From positions 17,806,734 to 17,870,733 of the forward strand of contig OY754968.1 of the NCBI GenBank assembly GCA_963576475.1: DNA of 64,000 bases, given 5' to 3'. The stretch comes from Molanna angustata. Its lineage: Eukaryota > Arthropoda > Insecta > Trichoptera > Molannidae. The notes under the pieces were generated by a model. That model searched no databases. It was not told the DNA's origin and worked only from the letters and a program-made list of their open reading frames with translations. Of this stretch, positions 12,701 through 23,278 are shown piece by piece. Each line of letters begins with the position of its first letter. Positions within the stretch are counted from its first letter, which is position 1. The position numbers and the translations under genes are program-made.

Positions 12701-14360
12701 CACGGTGAATCTGAGTCTTGGTGGCTGACGCAACTGCGTATATAATAAATAAAAAAAATATGTATATATACCTATATATTATATAGATTTTACTGTATCC
12801 TATTCGAATATAATTCCTACATACAGGCTTAGCCTTAGTGGGATCCTTACATATATTTTAAAATATTTAAGTTATATTTATATGCTATGTACCTAACTAT
12901 GTAAGGATTTGAAATAAAAAAAAAAATAAAAATAAAGTGTGTGATTTTATGATATTTTCCATGGAAGAGCATTTGAAATCACGTCTTCCATTTACAGACA
13001 CATTGGTTGGTGGAAACCTCCCGACAGACACCTTTGAAATTCAATGAGTCCGACTGACACGCCTATGCCTGTGAACTGCTATGTTTTTTGAAGGCTGTTA
13101 TTTGCGAAAGTCACCAGTAATCAGGGTTCATAGTATCCAAGCGTTGTTACCTATTGTGGTATCCATATACAGAAAAAATCAGCCTTTATACTATGACGTA
13201 AGTCTGGAAGTCGTTAGATCTTGCTTATGAGATATGAATTTTGATCTTGCTTAAGAGATATGAATTTTGACTCCTACAACAAATAATTTGCATGTAAGTA
13301 CATAGGTTTCTAAAAATAGTTGCATTGAACTGTCGATGGCCATAGTATGTATAGTTGCTGAATATGTACCAAACTATAAACCCTTAAATCTAAATGATTG
13401 AATATTTTAAGATATTTTGTTTTCTATACAAACATGTATGTCAGGATAGGATAATGTTGAGCTCAGACCTTTTTTATGTATGTATACATACATACATTTG
13501 TTTATGAAGATTAAACTAGTCCCCGTAGATATTGTGTATTCTGCCATACAAATTGTATGAAACATCATCACGTAATTCAATTTTTACAAATATTGTTAAA
13601 AAAAGTTTGAGATATACTGGTATATTTTTTTTATAGAAAATTATATTATCTAGTTGAGGTGTTTCGGCATTTTTAGATATTTTTAAAAATTTTGAAATTA
13701 TAGGATGTTATACACATAAATTTGTCATAAAAAATGTTTTATAAATTTAAGAAACCCTGCAACTTTGTCATAAAAAAAATATTTATAATAGGTAATGTAT
13801 TTGTCTATATTTTATACAAATTTTCAGCAATTTTTGGTTTTTGAGATATGTAGAAATAAGTTTTTTACTTATTGTGCATCTTTTTCTGTGTTTTTTGATT
13901 GTGTTTTTGATGTATTATAAAATTATAAAAATAATAATAATTCAAATGTTTATACCTAACCCCTTACTGGATCAAAAATTCAAAATTATGAGTATAAAAG
14001 TTATGTCAGCTTAAAATATAAGTGATCGAATTAACAACAAATTTTGAAAACAAAAATATAACAATTAATAACTCAACACTATAAACTAACATAAGTATAA
14101 ATTTTAATTAGACAATGGTCTTTTGATAAAAATATAAATTTTGTAACATAATAATATGTAAGTTTTTATGTTTGTTGAAAAAAGAGTAACATAACACTAG
14201 AAAGAAATGTAAATTTGGAACTATTATTAATTTGTTGAGCCTTATAGTATTTCATATAAAATATATAAGAAGTACAACTTACCCAAAAAGAAATATTAAA
14301 CAACATAAGTAAAGATTTCATACAGGCAATTGCTGCCACATTTTTGAATTGATTGCCCAT
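6769..14360 (-). CDS. tetraspanin, complete, 5 exons
   Basis: A four-pass membrane scaffold protein that organises partner proteins in tetraspanin-enriched microdomains. Coding exons in transcript order are 14283-14360, 11943-12131, 9613-9789, 7006-7134 and 6769-6924 (729 nt, 242 aa). All have GT/AG borders and all introns are phase 0. Exon 1 gives the family start MGNQFKNVAAIACMKSLLML with FNISFW (TM1). Exon 2 supplies the small loop and TM2 (VSIGIGCLTVFISSLACTC). Exon 3 gives TM3 (GGFLAVIFVLEVGVEISLY) and the start of the large extracellular loop. Exon 4 has the diagnostic FHCCGVHNYTDW plus SCC and TNC cysteines. Exon 5 has the last loop cysteines (GC, DNC) and TM4 (VLGVAAGISMFPLLGAVISC). 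Length is normal. I cannot place it in a named subfamily. An in-frame GTG-led extension upstream of 14360 has no ATG. Confidence 0.95.
7480..8350. repeat. two diverged direct repeat units in tetraspanin intron 4
   Basis: Segments around 7530-7700 and 8000-8335 share 'ttgacaatc..taaatgca.ttt.cga..' and '..ctacatgatacc.gttgag' blocks in the same order, so they are old direct repeats. The phrase 'gtggccaacactaaactct' at 7488 recurs at about 35000. Identity of the element is unknown. Confidence 0.45.
8490..8995 (+). mobile_element. mariner transposase remnant with internal deletion
   Basis: The N-terminal part reads GQDTANIRTMRFWFNRFRS then FNLKNEPRGRPATK, the helix-turn-helix and linker signature of mariner transposases. 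About 100 bp later the C-terminal part appears (8770-8990), with HPPYSP and FRYLDNF followed in another frame by PEFYRKGLNDLPIRWQK, the mariner C-terminus. The catalytic middle is deleted and frames are broken, so it is non-functional. It lies in tetraspanin intron 3 (the intron between 7135 and 9612). Confidence 0.85.
9092..9404. mobile_element. MITE, 313 bp, TA target duplication, CGGCCGAT-rich
   Basis: Terminal inverted repeats AGGTAGGCGCGCATGGAAG (left) and the complement of AGGTAAGGCGCGCATC (right) are flanked by TA on both sides (9090-9091 and 9405-9406). Inside, the motif CGGCCGA occurs several times, often as the palindrome ATCGGCCGAT. It has no coding capacity. TA duplication is typical of Tc1/mariner-mobilised elements, but the ends do not identify a family. 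Confidence 0.8.
9897..10065. mobile_element. short inverted-repeat element (MITE-like)
   Basis: The left end 9897-9922 (acaatattttgtcctattc...) and right end 10043-10065 (cgaatcagaataggacatattgt) are inverted copies over about 23 bp with a 2-base indel. The interior is AT-rich and noncoding. It sits about 110 bp upstream (in transcript direction) of tetraspanin exon 3. Confidence 0.7.
10140..10255 (+). repeat. SINE family C, 5'-truncated copy
   Basis: It begins with a box B-like 'ctggattcgatcccc' and continues with 'tttctcacactaattttgcttctctgggctggaaatactggtta'. The same body is found in reverse at 20455-20632. The box A half is missing. Its 3' end joins a duplicated piece of the tetraspanin coding exon. 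Confidence 0.7.
10256..10340 (-). pseudogene. partial duplicate of tetraspanin exon 2 inside its own intron
   Basis: About 80 bp here match tetraspanin exon 2 positions about 11999-12078 at roughly 85-90% by eye. On the minus strand it still reads DNSYEFSETIPFVSIGIGC, then W replaces L and the match stops at the SINE. No splice sites flank it, and 'tatgaataag' replaces the exon at the other end. This is a fossil of an internal duplication, not a usable alternative exon as it stands. Confidence 0.75.
10629..10871 (-). pseudogene. RTE/BovB-like LINE RT C-terminal fragment
   Basis: The open frame on the minus strand reads RKTSYFGHIMRGEKYSIVQL, IIKGKIEGRRGVGRKQLSWL and RNNREWTG, then an RTAQDRESFSRVI segment. 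This is the conserved C-terminus of RTE-type ORF2 ('LGH..R...Y.L...I..GKI.G.R..GR...SWL..LR.W'). Only the end of the element remains. The A-rich plus-strand tract around 10920-11010 is downstream or neighbouring LINE sequence. It lies in tetraspanin intron 2. Confidence 0.85.
11075..11620 (-). pseudogene. LINE RT C-terminal remnant interrupted by a MITE
   Basis: Minus-strand frames give LFNPISPQHLKTKFTYLSNH, GLSLRYAERATLTIS and FFSSSFEVSSARL, and, beyond the insertion at 11157-11296, ITSSNSLSIFKKRLKQGYL. This is the usual end of a LINE ORF2 ('..SF.V...RLWN.LP..I....S...FK..LK'). The interruption coincides with a 140-bp hairpin element bounded by CAG repeats. It is an old truncated copy. Confidence 0.65.
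11157..11296. mobile_element. 140-bp near-perfect foldback element with 3-bp duplication
   Basis: The arms are inverted copies with only a few differences; the outer bases are CCCCCCTAGACAAC and the centre is 'gacagttgtcacgtgactggcaactatc'. CAG flanks both sides (11154-11156 and 11297-11299). Removing the element plus one CAG restores an open reading in the LINE fragment around it, supporting a real insertion. Confidence 0.85.
12290..12930 (+). pseudogene. LINE RT C-terminus and 3' UTR remnant
   Basis: A plus-strand frame reads HKHPDYFEANTSISRRARTT, GYFIIPMRRHRIAQRHASF and VAPRTFNTLPTNL ... FRKEMKKWL, ending with stops near 12580. This is the terminal block of a jockey/I-type ORF2 ('R......R......F...P..WN.LP......F...L..WL'). 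A 3' UTR follows and ends in an A-rich tail near 12910-12935. It begins about 150 bp upstream of tetraspanin exon 2 in transcript direction. Confidence 0.65.
13320..13900 (+). repeat. repeat family R, degenerate copy
   Basis: Blocks such as 'aactgtcgatggccatagtatg', 'aaactataaacccttaaatc', 'ctgccatacaaattgtatga' and 'tgtttcggcatttttagatattttt' occur in the same order at 33774-34400 and, inverted, in the copies at about 45040-45620 and 50014-50500. No coding capacity is seen. Confidence 0.65.
13906..14282. other. 5' part of tetraspanin intron 1, nothing recognisable
   Basis: AT-rich intron DNA next to exon 1; no coding signal or repeat match is seen. Confidence 0.4.
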
Positions 14361-14399
14361 TTTTTTATTTTGTTGATTTTTCACAGTACAACAATGAAG

Positions 14400-15310
14400 T
14401 ACATTTCAAACAGAATTTTCAATACAATGGCATACGCCTACACTTTTTATGATATTATTCATTATCTAAAAACGTATATACTTTGAATAGTCTAAACATA
14501 ATAATTTATAATAATATTTTTATACCTCCGTAAGGTGAATGTGACGCAAAGTGAATGTCAGATGTAGCATACAATTGCCAGTAATCAGGCGCAATAAAAA
14601 AATACACTTTAAATTGCCAGCAATCAGGCGCAGGCATATCGTAAAAAATGTCTTTGACGCAGATTTGATTAACAATAAACCGGCTAATAAATTTTGTTTA
14701 TAATATTTCTTGCCAACAATATTATACGAACCAATAGTTGTTTTCTAGATTTTTTGAGCAATAATTTAATAATTCATTTATTAGGTAACATAATCACTAT
14801 CAGTGTAGTCAGATAGAAAGATATAAGTATTTTATATTGTTTTGCGGATATCCGCTTGTTTACGAGTGATCCTACATAGAAGGCAGATGATAATTACGAA
14901 AAATTTATACACTATTTTACAATAGCATGTAAAGGGGCATCACATGATTGATAATCATGTATAGGGCATAGAATAAAGATATATATGTATAGGGTAGCGG
15001 CAACTGTATCCAAACAAGCCATTCATTCGCTAATAGTTGGGGGAAATTATTTTACAGTTGTCAGTTACAACTGTAAAAAGATTTTTACAGTTGACTCCTT
15101 GGAAAATGTGGTTATTGATCATTGATTTATATGAACTTTGTATTGATCAACAATTCGTCGGCATCTGTGCCAAAATATGCCATTTTCCAACCATTGGTGT
15201 GTCCATGTCCAGTCAGATACTACTTTGAAAGATATCCATCAAAATAGCATCATTATAAACTTTCAAATATTAACATGAAGGTATAATACTTTCTTTCTTT
15301 CTTTACAAAA
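14400..15310. other. upstream flank of the tetraspanin gene
   Basis: This region is intergenic. A duplicated phrase 'ttgccagtaatcaggcgca' / 'ttgccagcaatcaggcgca' occurs at 14567 and 14618. It should contain the tetraspanin promoter, but no diagnostic core elements were identified. Confidence 0.4.
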
Positions 15311-15312
15311 AA

Positions 15313-15475
15313 ATGAATATGTCCTTGTTAAATAAGTACATATACATCTTCCTACGTTCACTAAAATAAGCATAAATGCTTGTGCTATAGGTGAACGAAA
15401 TCGGTCGAGGCAGGATTCGAACTCGCGACCACTGGATTACTAGCCCAGCGCGCTAACAGCTCTGCCATCGACCCA
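15313..15475 (-). repeat. SINE family A, copy 2 (well preserved)
   Basis: On the minus strand it starts TGGGTCGATGGCAGAGCTGT, with box A TGGCAGAGCTGTTAGCGCG and box B GGTCGCGAGTTCGAATCC. It continues through the shared body to 'aacaaggacatattcatttttt'. It is the most complete family A copy in the window. Confidence 0.85.
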
Positions 15476-15479
15476 TACT

Positions 15480-18400
15480 GGTATTAATTCACCAGCTGTA
15501 ACAAAGTGATCATAATTTCATGGATGTTAAAGTGTCTTAACTATTAGGTCTTTCTGATAAAGAAGGTTGGCGTCCATTTGTAATGGGTGATCAAATTTCA
15601 GAAAACCCATTAATCCACTCATTTTTCATATAACTCCAAATTTACATCCAGAATTATTCCAATATACTAGTGTAAACACTACATTGCATCTTTTTTAAGG
15701 GCCGAGTTTATTGTCAAATGGTACCAGTGTTATCCTAGAAAAGGAAGATTTCCAGGAAAAAATTTAAATATCTCCTGTAGTTGTGTGGTGAGAATTTTCA
15801 TATTTATCGTATCATCACAGCTGCAATTTAGTTTTGTAGCATATGAAGAATACAGCAATTTCGAAAATCTTTAACATAGTGTATGAGCTGCAAGTATCAG
15901 TATCTCATTTGTTTAGTTGTTGGCTTATGTGATATTAAAAAGATCACAACAATGGCTTTATAGTCCGTTTTGGGGGCTTGACCTCCTCTACCATTCATTG
16001 CCATCTCCCTCTAACATGACATGCACTCCTCTAGTTCCTGATGCCAATCGTATTTAAGGTTTGAGGCATTCCATCTTACCATCGAAGTATGAGTTTGCCA
16101 ATGTAACGCCTACCTTGGGGCTTTGTGTAAAGAATCCTTTTTGATATTCTTTCTATATATATATATACCTTGCCCATCGCAGCCTCCTTATATTCAAATA
16201 AAAAAATGTAAACATTATGTTAGTATTTTATTTATTATGTAGGTCTATCATGCATGTGTTGTGCGTCCTTTTAAAAGGTAATGCACACCTGCCGATAGTT
16301 ATTCCACATTGTGGGATATGCTGTGATGATTATGAATGAGTAGGTTTAAAGTTTTATGGGTTTTGGAATCAAAACAAAAATAACAGTTTTAAATTTTTAT
16401 TGATATATGTAATGTTTGATTAATTTGCATATTTTTTTAAAGGTGATATACATTATGTTATATTACATATTTAAATAATATTTATGCTACAAGAATTGAA
16501 ATTATAATTTATGGCATCACTAATTACATAAAGAATGAAAGGATTCAGCACAAAAAAATCACACCTGAGACAAATATGCTACCTAATACAAAACATAATG
16601 TAGGTATATGTATATAAAGAAAATAAGATCAAGAATTTCTTGTATAGACTTAGTATGTAGGTATATATGTATACATAGATCTTCATGGTAGATAATATTA
16701 TATAAAGAATATTATAAAACATTGTAATTTATTTATACATAATATTGTCACCACCAAAATTAAAGACAGAAGACAATGAATATTTATCATAAATAATTTT
16801 AGGTAATGAATGTGAAAATGCATATCATTTATGAGAAATATGTTTTAATGTAGATCCTCAAGTATCTAAACAGACATCCATTATTTCACATCACAGCCAT
16901 GAGATGAAGTACGAGTTATGAAGCTAGATCTGACATTTGCAGAGCAGTTCTATGATAATTTCAACAGGAATATTTAGTATTTAAAAGATACAAGGAAAAG
17001 CGAGAAATGTCTGAGCTTCTTCCTAAATCTAATTTTTCTTTTTTGTTCATTCCGAGGAAATACAATTCAAAATAAATTACATACCAGTGTTATTTATTAT
17101 GTGTCCTGTTTGTAAATATTGATGTAAAATAATCAGAATTTAAAATTGGATAAGAATCCTACAACATTTTTTACATTGTTTTAACTCACCATGATTTGTA
17201 AATTTTGTGACTGGTTTCAGATTATTTCGTCATTGGGCTTTTTAAAAACTAGTGTATATTCAAAATAACTTTGTGTTAAAATCATTTACAGTGGATAATC
17301 TATTTCAATGAGAGAACACAACATTTTGCAGATCAACCTTTATAAACAGTATCTGCTCACATAATATGTAATAAATTGTTATCACTGACAAGTTTACAGC
17401 TGATTTGGCATATACACAGAATTGTAACAGTTTTATTTTTGTATATATTAAGTATTTTATATTGGTAAATATATAATAGTTTTAATATCTTCTTTACAAT
17501 ATTATTCTAAATCTCAATGAAATTTTTAAAATATAATTTCACAATAGTTTATAGACAGGGTTGCCAAATATCGAAAATAATGATTAGTTTAAATATTTTT
17601 TTGACCGTATTGGAATTTCACTTTGTGGACTGATGCCAATCTAGCAAAACTTGGAACAGAATTAAATTAAACACATTACATGGTTTGTAACAATGTGCTT
17701 CTCTATACATTTTGTAAAATTCTACAGAAATTTCGAATCACAATACACATTATAAACAGTATTATTATGTAATCATTTGCATATACATAATAATGTGTTT
17801 TTTGCCGATTGACATATATAAAGAAGTAAGGTAAATAAACCTACATTCTTTGATTATTTAATAAATTTGATGAACTCTATAAAACTATCTTTTTCAGTGC
17901 CTGTTAAACGTGCTTCAAGCTTCTAAGATTTATTTAACTATTAAAAATAATGTACAGTAGTTTAAAGTAGATAGCTGAAATATTTTAATTTACATGTCAT
18001 ATAATGGAGCAATATCTATACAATATAATATATTATGTACTAATACTCGATATTGAAAATATTCAAAGCAGAGATACTGCATTTTTATCAGTTTCAGTTA
18101 TTTTTGCTATTGATACAGAAGCATTCTGATTGATTCGCAGTGCACTTTAATTAGTGAAAAAATGGCCCCACTATAATGCTAGGTATGCGAAAATGGGCTC
18201 CTTCTAAAATGCTATGCAAAAAATAGTATTTTTTATACATATTTTTTTAATAAGGCAACACATCAAAATGCAAGGTGAAATTTAATGTACACTTGTGGCA
18301 AAGGATTTTCAAAAATACATGTGTATATAATATGTAAATATTGCATAGTAAAATACATAGCTAGACATTTTATGTACAAATCTAAATAGCATCTAAATTA

Positions 18401-20450
18401 AATTACTTCAGTAAAAAATGAATGCATTGCAATGTTCACGAATACACTTTGAAGCTATGATTTTGAAATACCCATTAAACAATTCATAATAAAATATGAA
18501 TTCATTTGAAATGTAGACAAATTCAAAACTAGTCAAATAATTCTTAACCCACAATTGCACCACAAAATTCTTTAAAGAAAAGTGTTATTATGAGTTTATT
18601 AAAATAAAACAATTCTCAACAACTTGTGAGTCTTGATAAATTATCTAGGATTTTTTTCTAATAATTCATGAACTTACTGTCAGTAAGTAAATAGTGTATA
18701 AAGTATAAAAAAATATTTTATTGAAACCAAAATATTACAATAAGTCACTTTTATAAATTCACTCTTTTAAGAATCAATTAATACATATTTATGGTTAAAA
18801 AAAATTAGAAAAGTAGTCGATAACATAAAAGTTACATGTTAACGTTCAAAATAATTGAGTGTTAATTAAAATAAACATTCAATATTTTTACCTTTTCATG
18901 CACACATAATTTTTCACATAACAGATAAAATAATTTGACACACCATAATAACCAAATTGAATAGATGTATGAGTTTGTTACATAGATTTTATAACTATTG
19001 TACAAATTCTAATAATTTGTTCAATAAAAATATGTAAATACACATCACATTGACATAAGAATATTTTTCATTTTTATTTAATAAAATTTACATTGTTTTT
19101 TCTCCATAAATTATTAGGATAGTCAAATACTTCAATTGATTTATTATAAGTAACATTTGTCATATGAGTAAATGAAATAAAGGATTTGTGAGGGAAATAT
19201 TACATACAATAAATTCTTGTTTCGTACGATACTATAAAATAAGTCTCTTCTTCTAACAGTTATATGAGACAAGCAAGCAATAACAAGTTGTCACAAAAAC
19301 TAGAATGATACTTAATTGAACCTAGGAATCAGTAGATAAAGTAACTTATCACTTAACCATTTAGACTGATTCTGTATGATAGAACATACAAATTAATAAT
19401 AGCTTGTATGAAAAATGTAGTTACTTTCAGGAACTTTGTATAATGTGGTTAGCATTTACAACATAGTACATAGGTAGACAAAATGTTCATATTAAGATTC
19501 TTGCAGGTAAAAGAAGGATTATTTTCTAGAGTAACCTGTCATTTGTAATCCTGAGAAGGGCTGTTTTATCCCCAATGTTTCCGATAGATAGTACTGACCA
19601 TCATCACGGAGGTTTCCTTCTTAAATATATATATCGAGTTTTATTTTAATTGGGGGCAAGCGCACAATATTATACAAATTACTAGATCACAAACAAACAA
19701 AACATTAGATTCAGGTACTATATCCTCGGTTGCCCCCTCATCCTCGACTGACATCAACTACCCAAACAGTAAATTAAGCAGATTACTTCTTCATACTAAG
19801 CTTGGACTTTCTTATATAATGGGTGTGTTTCCCATAATCCAAAATAGAACTGAAAATATTAGCAAAAACCCTCCCACTCAGGAATCCATTGTCAGTTACT
19901 TCTCCAATCATAATGTACATATACTTATATATCTATATAAATTTTAACAATATGTATATAACAATAATAAATATTTTTATCACCAATTCAGACAATTCCA
20001 TTATTATAATTTAATTATAGATATTATGAATTTGCGTAATATTGTATAAAATTTATACATTATACTAAAAACACAGCTGCTATAAGTTTATTTTAATACA
20101 CATGTATTATATATTTAATCAATCAATAATAATGGAATTTGCATTCATTAAATAACAAGTTTCGGAGGGGTATTATTACTATAGAATTTCATATTATGCA
20201 ATTTAGTATCAAGTAAAATACATCTCAACATCAATGTGTAAATTATTAAGAATCAAAGATGTTAGTAAAATAAAAATAAATAAATAAAAAAATTAAAATA
20301 ACGTGAGAAATTTAGATTTTTCAAATATTATTAATGTATATCCATAAAAAAAGTAATGCATTTTTAATTATAATAATAAATTGTATTCTTGAGAAATATT
20401 ATCATAATGGGTACTACATTTATAATAATAATGAACACTTCCTTGCACCC
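15480..20450. other. long AT-rich intergenic region without recognisable genes
   Basis: I see no coding exons in about 5 kb. A less AT-rich patch at about 15955-16145 looks like an old repeat but shows no readable protein. A short 'gggggcaagc' / 'ggttgccccc' inverted pair lies at 19652-19738. Simple AT repeats occur near 16150-16170 and 19625. Confidence 0.5.
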
Positions 20451-20454
20451 TGCG

Positions 20455-20632
20455 CAAGTGGCCAGTTTATTTCCGTATGGCGATTTCTTCCAACTAACCA
20501 GTGTTTCCAGCCCAGAGAAGCAATATTTGCGTGAGAAATGAATTTAAATTAATTTCTCCTCTGCTTGGAATCAAAGCCAGGACGCCCGCACAGAAACCGA
20601 ACGGCTTACCAACTGTGCCACGGCCGTCAGCA
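20455..20632 (-). repeat. SINE family C, copy with tRNA-like head
   Basis: On the minus strand it starts CTGACGGCCGTGGCACAGTT, with a box A-like TGGCACAGTTGG and a box B-like GGCTTTGATTCC. The body then reads 'tttctcacgcaaatattgcttctctgggctggaaacactggttag', as in the copy at 10140-10255. Confidence 0.8.
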
Positions 20633-20639
20633 TTTCACT

Positions 20640-22000
20640 TTTGATAACACATAAGTAATATGTTTTTATTTAATGAAAATATTTTAATAATTCTATAGTT
20701 AACAGAGTGTTAAAAGAATAGAAATCCATTTTAAAATTAATGAATAAAACACAAAGTATTTTTCCACAAAATTCAATTTAATATGTATCCCTACTCCTTC
20801 AAACATAGACTCACCCACATATTTGGCAACATCGTAAAATCACTGTAACTCCGCCCACACATGTGGCAATTTTGTAAATATTTAAGTAGCGTTGGATGAG
20901 TCTTGTTAAATTATTTAGTTTCATTTAGACCTTTATAAAGCAGAGTCACCTCAGCGAGAATGTTTGGCCATAGTAAATAAAATTTTTGGAAAATAATACT
21001 TTGTATTTTGTTCATTAATTTTGAAATATGCTTTGTTGATTACATTTGTGATTTTATAATACACATTTTTTATGTAAACAATCTTTAAAAGAATTAAAAG
21101 AAAATAGAAGAAAGAAAATATTCATACTAAAATTGTATTGCATGTTTCAAATTCATAATTAGTTTCAAATTAAATTTATACTGTAAGGCATGAAGGAATA
21201 ATACTATAATAGGTATAATAAAGTGTGTAAGCCATTGGTGAAATTTTGCTATGATTTGAAAATAAACAATAGTGAATTTAAAAATGTACAAAAAAAATTA
21301 AATGAACTCAATTTGTAATACGACTCGTTTTGAGATTTGCAACAATATTTAACAAATTCAATATATTCAATGAAACATGTAGGTACCTATAATAATGAAA
21401 AATAATTTTCCCCATTTTTAACCATAAGAAACCAACTAATTTTGACTATTAATCCAGAATTAGAACCATTGATTTTCGTCACAATAATTTATACCGCTCT
21501 AATTAACAAGTAGGTACGAAGTTTAAAATAATAATAATATCAATGGCAGAAAAAGAAAACGCAAATTTTAATATATCTAAAATTAAAGCTAACTGGAAGT
21601 CATATTAACAGAAGCTGCTCAACTGCTCATATTAATAATTATATTGGTATACAGTATCATTAAGTTGTAACAACATCTACTAAAATATATTTTTCATCAA
21701 AACTAACATTTAAGCAGATGTAGTTTAGAACCTAAATAAGATTTTTATAAGCCTTATCTAATAGTTCATTTTTTAGTCAATTGTCTTATCAAAGAAACAA
21801 TATTGTTTGTTGTTAATAAACAAATAAATAATTAAAATAATGCTTTGGTAATATTACATCTTACATCAATTGAGATAGGATGGAATGGACCACATCGCTA
21901 CGACAGAATTTTTTTCTAAACACTAGTTACAAAACTGAATCTATGGAGAGCAGATGTGTTGAAGGATAAGTGATACCTGATGATTTTTTTATGTTAAGCA
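20640..22000. other. AT-rich intergenic DNA
   Basis: No gene or repeat was recognised. Confidence 0.4.
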
Positions 22001-22002
22001 TA

Positions 22003-22174
22003 AGGCTGCCTGTCCATTGATGCGGAGCGAGACGGCGGAGCGGAGAAACGGAGAAATATTAACCAATAGGATTGCATAAAATCGCGGAGCGGAGATTTTA
22101 TGCAATCCTATTGGTAAATATTTATCCGTTTCTCCGCTCCGCCGCCTCGCTCCGCATCAATGGACAGGCAGCCT
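22003..22174. mobile_element. 172-bp palindromic MITE with TA duplication
   Basis: The whole element is an inverted repeat: AGGCTGCCTGTCCATTGATG at the left end matches the complement of the right end, with TA on each side (22001-22002 and 22175-22176). Arms extend about 80 bp and carry repeated 'gcggag(c/a)' runs. It is noncoding. The long perfect arms suggest a recent insertion. Confidence 0.85.
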
Positions 22175-22179
22175 TATGT

Positions 22180-23235
22180 TGTAATTTATTATCATCTTTA
22201 TAAATAAAATAAACATTTACTTACAGAAGAATTCATTTTTAATAATAATAATGAGATGTTTCATTTACACTGATTTTCATTATTCAATAATTTATAGCAA
22301 ATATATATCGATAATAGACTGAACTATTTATACATGTTGAAAAATTCTAGTTTTATTTAATAAATGTTAGTCAATTGAATATTCTTAAGTCTATAATCCC
22401 GCACTTGTGTTTACATGTAAATAAAAAATGTAATATATTAGTATTTAAATTTTACACTTACATGTACATTGGTTCAATGTATCTGGTATGTAATGAATAA
22501 TATTTTATACTTACTGGTTTTCTGACTTTTTCTTTTTTTATAACACATGTATTTTTACTTTTAATGAACAAGTATGCATAGGTATCTGAGTTAGTATAAA
22601 AAAAAAACAAATTGTTTGCACGAATCTACTTGATGCAACAATTTATCAATGTGCCCTGATTCCAAATGCATTGCAACCACCGATAAAAGAACAAAAAAGA
22701 CAGATTTTTGCGATGCGATGAGGTCTGATCCATTCCATTTACACCCTGAACTTACCTTCATAGGTATTTTAAGAGATTCATGTAATTATAGTGAAATAAT
22801 TAGATATAAAGAAGTATGATGAAATAACTATGGTAACCACACACACCAAGTGCAGAACTAGAATAATAATATGCAGATCACTTGGCAATACTACCTTTAG
22901 CACCTTATTTGTACAGCAATTTATTCACCCAATAGTTGTTCTGTTCTATAAATTATACTATGTAAGATACAACAATCTGTATTCTGAGGTGATAATGCTA
23001 AAGATATATATACATACATATTCCAGGTATATTTCATTTGTAACATAATTTATGTAAAATAAAGAACATACTACTATATGTATAGAAGTAGTAAAAATAT
23101 TTTAATTAATACAATAAATTATTTTGAATATTTATATATTAATATTTAGTGAAAAATAACTTGTCTAATAAGCAAATAAACAGATATAGGATATATTACT
23201 AGTCATAATTGTGTATTCAAATTATATAGTTATAC
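22180..23235. other. intergenic DNA downstream of SCHIP1
   Basis: No supported gene. Short open frames here have no family resemblance. Confidence 0.4.
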
Positions 23236-23239
23236 ATTT

Positions 23240-23245
23240 TTTATT
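23240..23245 (-). terminator. probable polyadenylation signal of SCHIP1
   Basis: AATAAA on the minus strand, 34-39 bases after the SCHIP1 stop codon. Confidence 0.45.
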
Positions 23246-23278
23246 ATAAATGCATTTTAAGAATGTGGGAATTATTTG

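Noticed and set aside
15391..15475. A functional tRNA gene
   Set aside because: Box A and B are present but no complete cloverleaf, and the sequence is the head of a repeated SINE.
22640..22740. Short plus-strand frame CALIPNALQPPIKEQKRQIF as an exon
   Set aside because: No splice sites, no family match and a stop soon after.
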